From assembly GCA_905116865.2 (NCBI GenBank), contig CAJHNH020006223.1, positions 944,180 to 1,008,179 on the forward strand: DNA of 64,000 nucleotides, in the 5' to 3' direction. Position numbers and translations under genes: made by a program. The DNA comes from Candidula unifasciata (lineage: Eukaryota; Mollusca; Gastropoda; Stylommatophora; Geomitridae). The notes beneath the pieces were generated by a model, which had not been told where the DNA came from, made no database searches, and worked only from the letters and a program-made list of their open reading frames with translations. Positions within the stretch are counted from its first letter, which is position 1. Each line of letters begins with the position of its first letter. Shown piece after piece: positions 54,730 through 64,000 of the stretch.

Positions 54730-55315
54730 TCACTTTTCCTTCTTTTCTTCTACCTCCTGCAGCTCTTCTATTTGCAGGGTCAAATCCTAGCTGAGGTGCA
54801 TAATAGTAATAATAAAAATAAATGTACTGAACAGCACATAAACAGGATCGTATATTTCACAGCATAACACATGTGTACAGATATACTTGAAAAGAGAACT
54901 TCTGTATACGGTTGTGGGTTTCGCTTTACATGCTCAGAAAATTTTTAGGCAAAATGGTGGGTAGCTGGGCTATCAATGTAGTTGTCTGGGGAAGAAGCTC
55001 AGAGGCCTTAAGCTCCCACGTAACTACGTGCCTAGTTGAAGGCAATCTGAGGACAGTTAAAGACTAAGAAAAGTAAACATGAACCGATCCTTGTCGAAAT
55101 CACATGAATGAACTGACTTCAGATATGGAGGTTGTGAAAACGAAACTTAATAATTTTTGTAGGTTCATCAGTAATATTTTCAAAAAGACGTCAAATGAGC
55201 TAAGTGGAACGGCGGTGCAGATAGAAAATAAACAGTAATAAATATATCGTATAAATTACACTGGGCTACAGGTTAAATCTTAAACGTTTTGTGGTACCCC
55301 AGTTTAACTGTACTA
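54730..55315. other. Spacer, nothing recognised
   Basis: No coding or repeat feature that I can name. Confidence 0.4.
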
Positions 55316-55320
55316 TATGG

Positions 55321-55500
55321 CTATACGTCGGTGTCTGTGGCTTAGCCGTTGCGAAAGCACTTCGTAATGCTGGGGTGCTAGGTTCTATCCTAGCTGTCGA
55401 GGATTTGGCAGCAGACCGTCTTGCGTTGGTTTCGACAGTGCTATCGAGAGTCGACCGTTCAACTAGCAATGGCAAACAACTGAACGTAAAAATTCCCCCC
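55321..55500 (+). mobile_element. tRNA-derived SINE-like copy
   Basis: Head TGGCTTAGCCGTTGCGAAAG (box A) and GGTTCTATCC (box B), then a body with GATTTGGCAGCAGACCGTCT. Related body sequence recurs at 60,178. It ends near a C-run. Confidence 0.7.
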
Positions 55501-55589
55501 CCCCCCCCGAAAAAAAACCGGCTGAGAAAGATTGGATTGGTCTGCAAAGTCCTGTAAAAGGTACGCAACTAATTGAAAAAAAAAACAAA

Positions 55590-55960
55590 TACATGTATAT
55601 ATATATATATATATGGAGAATGAATGGGGGTTACCGGAATAAGTATTTTTTTGATTCTCAGTCTTGAGGTATTAATCTTCCAGACCTCAATCCTAGAGGG
55701 GAAAGCAAAAACAAAAGTGCACTAGACAGGCGTTCACGATTCTTGTATTTGAGTCTAAGAACATGACACTGCAGGCTCAACTACGACATGCATAAAACAA
55801 AGACCTACAGTCCCCACATAGTGCGTGTCACACGGAACCACAAACACCTAAGCAGATTCTGCAGATCTGCCCACTTTACCTACAACTACGAAAAGAAACC
55901 TGGCCTCAAGAGCAAAGTGTGCAACGGAAGCTGTGGGGAACCATCTTTCTATCTCTCTAT
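55590..55960. other. Spacer with short (AT)n
   Basis: A short AT dinucleotide run at about 55,593-55,613; otherwise nothing recognised. Confidence 0.4.
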
Positions 55961-55969
55961 CTTTTTATA

Positions 55970-56045
55970 CCCCACCAGGAAATCACACAAGCGATAAACA
56001 CCCGATGACACAAAGTTCCACTATGTGGACGAGGATCTGTGACGA
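55970..56045 (-). mobile_element. SINE family B scrap
   Basis: ACACAAGCGATAAACACCCG and ATGACACAAAGTTCCACTAT match the body at 45,950-45,995. Confidence 0.65.
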
Positions 56046-56159
56046 TTCGCTCGGTGACTTCAGAATGTCTTTCCTCGACCTACTTTTATTTCTATGTATT
56101 TTAAAGTATACAGAAATAAATGGTTTTGGATACATCCTTAATCTAAGTAAGGCGATCAG

Positions 56160-57320
56160 AACAAACATTTAATTCTCCTGGACTGTTGGCGATATCAAAC
56201 ACTAAAACTCTTTCCCAGACGTTAAGTGTTAAGGTACAGAGATAAGACTGACCAAGCTCAGACTTTGTGACTGAGATTTCACTTGCCAAAACTTAGGTGT
56301 CAGATAATTATCTTCTAGCCAGACATATAGGAGCAGATAACAAGGGCTAATTGTAATTATCCCCCCGCCCCCCCCCCCCTTCTGAGGTTACCTAACTTGA
56401 AGGCAAGTCAGACGGCCACAATTAACATCTTTGGGTGGAGTTGTCAGCAAACAACTTGACAGGTTGAAGTAGGCTGGAGGTGTGACTGTATTAATTAGCT
56501 CTGGTCAGCTGGATTAACCAGGAGAATGTAGCGTGGGAATTTAAACAAGTGTTGTACAGCCCTGACTGACAGCGAATAGACTTACCCACAGGGAGGAGCT
56601 GTGACATCCTTGAATGAGAATGATTTTAGGAGTAATGTAGGAGGAGCTTGATAGAAGTTATAAAGGGGTGAACTCTAGGACTGGGAAGGAGACTCTGCCA
56701 TCAGAGCATGCCATCTGTTGGGCTTAACCTAAGCTTGAGACAGCACTTTTGGCATTGTATTTTCATTTCCAGTTCCCACATTGGGCAGAGACTAGTAGGC
56801 TCCATTCTTTGCTGACCGTCTGAGTGTAACGACCTGCTTGAAAGCAGTGAGGACGACAAACTGGAAAATAATAGGCAGGGTCTCAAGCCGAGAACTGTCC
56901 AAAGGTTGTTACTTTCCAATATATAATTTCATTATCAACATCATCTCAACTCTATTAGCCTCAACAAGTTCATTTAATTTTGGTTAAATTTATTCAATAA
57001 ATCTTCTTCATGTTTTTATAAAAATAGTTGAGTAAATTGTGTACTTAGGTTTAAGTGTCTTTTTGCATACTAGTTTACTTCAGCTCACAAATATTTAAAT
57101 CACTTGATGGGGGCTTTTAAGTAATGCCAGGAGAGGAGATAAGTCGGAGGGGTTAACTGAGTACCTTGATATTTTCTCAGTGGGTTTATCTTGATCTCTA
57201 ACTATCCCTTCTCCTACCCCTGTGGATACAAGTACAGCAACTTTCATTTCATGGAACGAGCCACTCGCTGTTTTCTTGGCTATCCAGGACTTTCTAGGAT
57301 CAACATAGCTTAGATATTAG
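56160..57320. other. Unclassified region with an LTR-like TATA context
   Basis: AGTTATAAAGGGGTGAACTC at about 56,658 and AGAGCATGCCATCTGT about 40 bp on are echoed at 61,965-62,040 (GATATAAAGGGGAG, then CAGCATGCCAG). This could be two degenerate LTR-like copies, but I see no TG/CA ends, primer site or coding region. Confidence 0.3.
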
Positions 57321-57384
57321 TCCAGTTTCTCACGTGGGTGGGCATTGTTAAGGTTCAAACCCACACCCTCACTATATCAGTGTA

Positions 57385-57540
57385 TTTACCCACGTGGGCT
57401 CGGACAGGATCGCCCGTGGAGAGGTTCCAGAAACCGCGTTCAACCATTAGACCACATTTATGGCCGAGCTTTATTGCGGCCCCTGACAAAAGCCAGAGTA
57501 GGGCTTCAAATAACGAACAGTTGCATCCTAAAAAAAGTCC
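57385..57540 (-). mobile_element. SINE family B copy
   Basis: The head on the minus strand reads TGTGGTCTAATGGTTGAACG and GGGCGATCCTGTCC, matching a tRNA-like A/B box pair, next to the GCCCTACTCTGGCTTTTGTC segment shared with 46,355-46,400. Confidence 0.7.
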
Positions 57541-57779
57541 TAACAAGATATTATTAATGGAGAACCACGAAGGACCTGCAGCTGACATGCTAGTGCATAA
57601 AGGCAGCCAACATAATAGTCTGATCTGAACATACGAAACAAAACACAAAGAAGAAGTATTTGAGCTGTGTTGTGAGCGACGTTCTAAAATCGACTTGTGA
57701 CACGATCACTATTTGATAAATATCACACTGAGCAAAACTCTGAAAATGGCAGATACAGTCCAGATCCGTGCTAGTAAGT

Positions 57780-57930
57780 AAGTAAAGGAACTTGTCACCC
57801 CTTTAGCGCTCGGGCATTTAGAACTAAACAATTATTTTTAAAGATCAATCCGCAATCGATGGGTGATGCCTCCTAGATACGGATTTCAAACCAAGGTCTT
57901 CGAGCCAGAAAACGACATATAATCGGTGAA
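57780..57930 (-). mobile_element. SINE family A scrap
   Basis: Minus strand: GGAGGCATCACCCATCGATT and GCGGATTGATCTTTAAAAAT match the family body. Confidence 0.6.
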
Positions 57931-57934
57931 CTTT

Positions 57935-59020
57935 GGCGGCTCCCTCCCCCCCTCCCGCTTTTTCCCAAACCACCCAGTTGTTCAGTGAGCATAGTAAAGT
58001 CTTGAGTATAACACCTTAACTTTTATCTCTTTAAACTTGTATGTAACTAACAAAGGGAAGCCTTTTTTCATAGAAAAATTTGAAGTATCGATTTTGAAGA
58101 AAACATTTCAAAGGTAGCCAAAGAACTATACACAGTAATCCCCTAGCATTGAAATACATAAGTATTTTCATAGTGGCTACTTGGTTACAAACGTCATCAT
58201 TTCGTGACATATTCCGCCACATTTGGATCGGATTATGGTAGCTGTGTTTTGTTTTCTAGTAACGAAAAGTGTCTGGAGGCTAAACGGAATCACTTTGAGC
58301 ACCTGTAGTATTTTCATAGATCACATGTAACTTGCATTTATCCCCCCGTGTCTGAATACATTTAGTATCAAAATGTGTTTACAAGTTGTTATTTTAAAAA
58401 CTCCATGCAACATATTGCTACCGTAATGTATTCAAAGACAACAAATATCGTGCATGTTAGATTGGGTCTACATGGAATCTAGATCTAACAACAAAAGAAT
58501 CTATCCTGATGCGATTTGAACTCTAGACCTTCGGGCCGACATGCAAGCGCTTTTCCACTACGTCATCCCGGGCTCCACCAAAAGCGAGTTATATTCTTAT
58601 ATCAATTCTATGGGCATCGTCAACAATGACTAAACCAGAACTCCATACATTATTACATTACTCGCCCCTGAAGACTGATAATGAAGTTGTCATTGTTGGT
58701 GAATACAAAAAAAAAAAAAAACCAAAACGATGGAAAACCGATCTGCCTCATATATGAAGATGATGTGTCCAGGGACTGATAATGACATTACTTCTATTAA
58801 CTACTGTATTCGGGGCAGACCAGATTTTTAAAAATGGTTGACGGGAAGGCGGGGTGGGAGAAGGACAAGCTGCAGATTGGAGCTTATAGTGGAAATGAGA
58901 TGGGACTAAGAAAGCGTCGCTGACAAAAACGATTGATTATATTCAGCATGACAAAAGCCAGCCGTTGTACTCATTGTTAGCGGTCAAACAGAGATTTTTG
59001 AGAAGAAAAAAATGCATTTT
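57935..59020. other. Spacer, nothing recognised
   Basis: AT-rich sequence. ATGGCACATAATC-like or coding signals that I can name are absent. Confidence 0.35.
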
Positions 59021-59513
59021 CATTTCAGTGCCCGAAGTATTTGACAAGAGTACCCGCATATTTTCTAAATGCAAGGAAAAACGGAAGTACAAGAGGAAGT
59101 AATAACTTTAGTGGGCTGCTGCTTGCCTGCACAATCAGAATCTTGTGTGCCAATCCGCACCGACTCCAATGTTTTATCACTGAAACTGCCTAAAATAAGT
59201 TTCAAAAATTCCCTGGAATGTAAAGGCGACCGTCTTGATGTTGACCACAACATGCAGTGCTCTAGAAATATCAGGGATCTCGTTTCACGATCTCACAAGT
59301 TCCTGTACACAAAAATCCGATGTCGCGTTTTTATTAGTTGAGGAGAAAGCCTGTAAGTGTAAAAAGTATCGACGATTCAGACTGTCAAGTGATTAATTTT
59401 GCTCTTGGGTATACTTGTGTGCAATTTAAAAAAAAAATTACTTATTAAATTACAAAGCTTTTGAATGGCAAAATTATGAAAAAAAAAAATTAGGTTTTTT
59501 TCAGAAGCTATGC

Positions 59514-59514
<1 letters not shown>

Positions 59515-59594
<80 letters not shown>
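59515..59594. repeat. (AT)n then (GT)n microsatellite
   Basis: About 60 bp of AT followed by GT dinucleotides. Confidence 0.96.
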
Positions 59595-59599
59595 ACATA

Positions 59600-59815
59600 T
59601 TATAGTAGTCATGAGAAGGAGAAAACTGGAGTGCATCGTGAAAGGAGAAACATTGGAGAGGAGGAGAGGCAGAGGAAAAACAAAAGACAAGATGTTGGGC
59701 AGTTTGATATCACGGCATGTAGGATCATCTGTGTCAGAGTTGATTGCAAGTATACGAAACAGATGGTTGTGGATAGACATTGCTGTCAACTCCACACGGC
59801 CTAGACTAAAAGAAT
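59600..59815 (+). pseudogene. RTE/CR1-like LINE C-terminal fragment
   Basis: VMRRRKLECIVKGETLERRR and GKTKDKMLGSLISRHVGSS parallel the fragment at 754-1059. It ends in a stop at 59,817, just before a long G-run, and is adjacent to microsatellites on its 5' side. Confidence 0.75.
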
Positions 59816-59848
59816 GAGAAAGCGCCATCGGATACTATTACAATTTTG

Positions 59849-59887
59849 GGGGGGGGGGGGGGGGAGGAGGTGGGGGGGGGGGGGGGA
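59849..59887. repeat. G-rich tract
   Basis: Two long G-runs separated by AGGAGGT; quadruplex-capable. Confidence 0.9.
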
Positions 59888-60177
59888 GAAACAGTACAGA
59901 ATCATGGCTATACCATGTGGCCAAAGCCAAAAAGGTATTTATCTTTCCGTCCTCTCGTTATTCTTTTTTTCCCCCAAAGCGAGTTTTCTAGTGGTCATTG
60001 GATTTGCAAGATAATTTCTCCCCCAGAACAAACCCAACTTTTCTTGATTGTCCACTTCTAAATATTCAGGATATCTGTCAACTAGGTATTCTCGTTTCCA
60101 ACAGCTCGCATTAGCATTAAATACATAAGGCATCAATTTAGGTGTTGTGAACGCTGTTTGCTATTTCGAGACAGCAG

Positions 60178-60295
60178 TTTTCGACTTCCAGCTGCGGGCG
60201 ATTTGGCAGGAGGCCGCTTTGCATTGATTTCGATAGTGGTTTCGAGAGTAAACAATTAAGAAAGCAATGGCAAACTTCTGAACCTAAAATTGCGT
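60178..60295 (+). mobile_element. SINE-like scrap related to 55,321
   Basis: GCGATTTGGCAGGAGGCCGC and GATTTCGATAGTGGTTTCGA match the body of that copy; the head is missing. Confidence 0.6.
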
Positions 60296-60596
60296 AGCAA
60301 AATCACACACAGGCATCAATTCTGGGGTAGGTTCTGCTATATTCTGTAAAGGACAAGTAACTTAAATACGAGCACATTCATCGATCGTGAAATTAGGTCA
60401 CTATTTAATTAATACAAGTCAACAATAAACAAACGCAAAAATAAATGCATTTTTTTTTTTTACCCAGACAGCTCAACATGGAAAAACATGATTAAAAATA
60501 AAGGCTACTCCTTAGGGTGTTAATCTCTGTGGATTTATATGTCAGAATCAATGCTTGTTTTATATTTGTTGTTTTTTCTGTCTGTTGTCTCTGTAG

Positions 60597-60732
60597 ACTG
60601 CGGGCAGAACTGATCAAATATGTGCGCACATCTCCATTAATTCAAATACTAGAACAAGACGTTGCTTCGCATTCTTGCTCAAACAATGAGGGAAGATATA
60701 AATCACACGAAGATGACTCAGTTGGGACATAG
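60597..60732 (+). CDS. Possible terminal exon of an unknown gene
   Basis: A strong acceptor (TTTTTTCTGTCTGTTGTCTC then TGTAG) is followed by an open frame of 44 codons to TAG. It reads LRAELIKYVRTSPLIQILEQ, then DVASHSCSNNEGRYKSHEDD and SVGT. The first base completes a split codon, so a preceding phase-2 exon is needed; I found none nearby. The phase is the same as the transmembrane exon donor at 5131, so an alternative 3' end of the receptor is formally possible but would need 55 kb of intron. No domain is recognisable. Codon content looks coding-like, but the short length limits confidence. Confidence 0.35.
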
Positions 60733-61081
60733 CACATTCTTATTCAGGGCATTGTGAATCCAATTTTCTGCGCCCTATAGGTTTTCTATTCAAATCACTG
60801 AAAACATTCGGTAAGGTAGAGAAAGGTAAAAGCCTGGATTTATTTCCTCCTAAAGAAGCAAAATGAAATTAGATTTTCTTCAATCATCGTCCTCATCATA
60901 AGTAAATGACTGGCTTGATCGATCATTAATCTCTGTATCTACTGTTTGCAACATCATACAAACGTCATGTGCTAATCTTTTCTGCGTCTAGGAATAACTG
61001 TTGTCAAAAATCTTCCTGTGTCGCTTATTTTTTTTTTAATAAATATGTTTTAGCTGCCACAACGTGGTCTAATTTGCTCGC

Positions 61082-61086
<5 letters not shown>

Positions 61087-61126
<40 letters not shown>

Positions 61127-61144
61127 GTGTGTGTGTGCGTGTGT
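61087..61144. repeat. (GT)n microsatellite
   Basis: About 55 bp of GT with rare GC interruptions. Confidence 0.95.
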
Positions 61145-61149
61145 TTATG

Positions 61150-61305
61150 TCTTCCGTATCAGGGTCGGGTCCTTTCTGTCTTTGAGTATGCGATGGCAAT
61201 CCTGACGATCAGCCATAAGCAGATGGGGAAAATGGAAAGGTTACAGAACGAGGCTATTCACACTACACTTGGATGTGGATATACAAGAGATACAGCATAC
61301 AGGGT
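61150..61305 (+). pseudogene. Reverse transcriptase scrap of the RNase H LINE family
   Basis: GRVLSVFEYAMAILTISHKQ and KMERLQNEAIHTTLGCGYTR match the thumb region of this family, the block just before the segment expanded at 6920-8190. Confidence 0.7.
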
Positions 61306-61601
61306 GTGTCGAAATCGTCGCAGTGTTTTCAAAAATTAGTATTTTTAAATCATTTTTGTTTAAATTCCTAAGACTAAATACTATCACCATGTAGAATAAA
61401 AAATTGTTTCCATTTCTTAGCTCAGACAAAGCAACTTGTCTTTGCCTAGTAGTACATAAAATTACTTCCCTGAGGAAACAAGAGGTGTCAGAAGTATTAC
61501 ATAATCAGCCCTTCTGAACCTGCCGACTCAGGGGAATTACCCTGAACGAGTAGAAAGGTCCAGACATGATGGCTTTTTTTGGCTGATTGACTTACTTTCT
61601 A

Positions 61602-61765
61602 AGCCACCAGGACATCACACCAAGCGTTAAAAACCGGTGACACAAAGTGCCACTGTTAGAATAGGCATAGCCCATGGACAGGTACCTGAAACCCGTTTAA
61701 CCGTTGAGTTATATTAGAGCCTCTGACACCAGTCAAAGTGGGATTTCAAAGTGACGAAAAAATGT
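61602..61765 (-). mobile_element. SINE family B copy
   Basis: ACATCACACCAAGCGTTAAA and GACACAAAGTGCCACTGTTA match the body; GCCTCTGACACCAGTCAAAG matches the far side. Confidence 0.7.
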
Positions 61766-62059
61766 GTTCCACAAATGGACTAGCTGGGGTTTTCACACTT
61801 TTTATTGAAACTGGCTAAAACTAGACGGCACCACTTTCAAAGGGTTGATCCCTAAGAGAGCAGTTGAAATTGATTGACAGCCACAAAGTAAGATAATTGT
61901 AGTTGAAAGATATCTCAGGGGTGTGGCATTAATCCTCTCCTAAAGGAAAGAGTTTGATATAAAGGGGAGTAGCTAACTCTGCTTACTGAGGTGAGGGAAA
62001 AGTTAAAACAGCTAGAAGTCTTGAATTTTGACAGCATGCCAGTAATTAAGACAGCAGAA

Positions 62060-62262
62060 AGTGGCGTCCGTGGCTAAAGGCGTTAACTCGTAAGCCAGCA
62101 TAAGAAATGCAAGCTGTGTGGATTTTTGTCGTGGTATGGGACGTCGCAGATCGACCCCGCCTAAAAGTACCAAGTAATGGGAAAGTCGTAATGCTGCTAC
62201 CCACAGAGTGCTGATGGTCTTTTGTTTGCGCCGAAAGGCGTGCTACAGCAGGAAGTAATTCT
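62060..62262 (+). mobile_element. SINE family A, diverged copy
   Basis: Head GGCGTCCGTGGCTAAAGGCG; middle TTTTTGTCGTGGTATGGGAC as in the insert at 46,070; tail GCGCCGAAAGGCGTGCTACA. Confidence 0.75.
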
Positions 62263-62269
62263 ACTCTTT

Positions 62270-63250
62270 TGTTTGGATAATTGTGGAACAATGTAACAAA
62301 AAATTATTTTCACTCTTTTATTTATCTGTTAGGAGTCTAGCTATTCTATTATACTTTTCATAAATTATCTATATGCACATTCTGCTTGAACAATTTTTAG
62401 TGAGAATTCAGATATCTCAAGGAGCTGGTAAACTACTCCTATTTCTTCAATTTTTGTATCACATGTTTTTAAGTGTATATTTTTATGTTATAAAATATTG
62501 CTTGACTACTGATATGTATTATAATGAAATTATAACGTTTCAAAGATTAACAGAACCATGTGCATTGATTGTGGGTATAGTATGACTACATGTTCAGCAA
62601 TGTGGTGATGATTTTGATAGCCCACCATGTACTCAATCAAAAGTATTAACCTATTCAGCGGATTAACAACCCAAGGGAAAACCACACAAGTTTATATTTA
62701 CCTGTCACTGGCAATATAATATTCAGGCCGGCCTGCATATATAACGTTTTGGCTTTTCAGCACATAACGTTTTACCTCCTGTCCATGACAAAACAACGTC
62801 AGCCGGTTTTGAAGTTTAAGTGAGGACGGACAACAGACTTAAAGGACTTCAACTATCATAATTGGAAATTAGAGGAAAGGCAGGATATGTAGTACACCAG
62901 TGTGAGACAAAAGACTTTAAAACCAGACTGGAGAGAATGTAAATATGAGAAGGAGATGTGAGATATATTCGTATTCAAATATGCGGGTTTGGTGTAAGTC
63001 TAGATACTACACATATATGTTTGTTTTCTTTACTACAGTTTCTATCAGGGGCAAGGATAAGTCAGCACTTATCAAAGGCAGAGGGTCCGGTGTACGAACT
63101 TACAGTGCGTAGGAGTTAGACAGGCTGGAAAAGGCTAGACAGAGCCTCAAATCGAGAACTGTCAGATAATTCTTTTTACTTGAATCCAAGTTAAGTGCAA
63201 CATTGTTGGTCGTGAACTTAAACCATTCGTTGTGGAAAGTGCAGAAAACA
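62270..63250. other. Spacer, nothing recognised
   Basis: AT-rich. A short segment near 63,105-63,165 (AGAGCCTCAAATCGAGAACT) weakly echoes 56,878-56,905. Confidence 0.35.
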
Positions 63251-63398
63251 GTGAAATCGAAAATTTAAAAAAAAAAAAAAAAGAAAAGACATATTTAACA
63301 ACAATTTTAGTACTGTACTGAACCCAGCATATGGTAGTTCTGACTAGGCGTTGGGGGCCGTACAGGGTTCTAGCGCAACGTGGATTCAGAGGACTGAG

Positions 63399-64000
<602 letters not shown>

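Noticed and set aside
59026..59095. A terminal exon after tttcatttcag reading PEVFDKSTRIFSKCKEKRKY
   Set aside because: Only about 23 codons, no phase partner found, and SINE-like sequence follows. Too weak to call.

Overview
The window is eukaryotic nuclear DNA from an invertebrate. Intron-containing coding sequence, dense microsatellites, tRNA-derived SINEs, 5'-truncated LINEs, a Helitron, hAT-type MITEs and a Merlin/IS1595-like DNA transposon are all visible. The LINE scraps that end in an RNase H domain, and their C-terminal tails, look like families I know as abundant in molluscs, especially gastropods. A mollusc is therefore my best guess, as inference rather than proof. Nothing looks bacterial or organellar.

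The one clear host gene is on the + strand in the first 12.3 kb. Four exons (1214-1261, 5056-5131, 6357-6492, 11414-12283) have good splice sites, matching phases and a single open frame. They encode the end of a single-pass membrane protein: a short extracellular stem, a transmembrane helix and a cytoplasmic tail of about 335 residues. The tail has six Y-x-x-(I/L/V) motifs, two of them spaced as a canonical ITAM, and a class II SH3 ligand. Its extracellular domain must lie upstream of the window. Its introns are packed with RNase H LINE fragments, SINEs and a 54/55-bp tandem array grown out of a reverse transcriptase gene.

From 12.4 to 23.2 kb there are SINEs, LINE 3' ends and minisatellites. 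From 23,436 to 27,482 lies a Helitron with correct TC/TTAG ends, an A/T insertion site and an internal deletion; a LINE 3' end is inserted near its left end. From 29.1 to 33.2 kb there is a 54-bp satellite and a degenerate A-rich derivative.

At 33,215-39,557 is the most unusual mobile element. It is a 6.3-kb unit with about 30-bp terminal inverted repeats and a probable 8-bp target duplication. It holds two convergent IS1595-like DDE transposase genes, one intact and one broken, separated by an (AT)n tract and telomere-like repeats. Two different satellite arrays flank the genes inside the element; one is built from a LINE 3' end and the other carries a tRNA-like sequence.

From 39.6 to 64 kb the window is a graveyard of LINE and SINE copies with clear nested insertions, including a hAT MITE at 45,003-45,424 and a SINE inside a SINE at 46,070-46,342. 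A recent 2-kb tandem duplication bounded by TTC tracts lies at 50,232-54,359. A possible terminal exon of another transcript is at 60,597-60,732. Coordinates of repeat edges are by eye and may be off by several bases.
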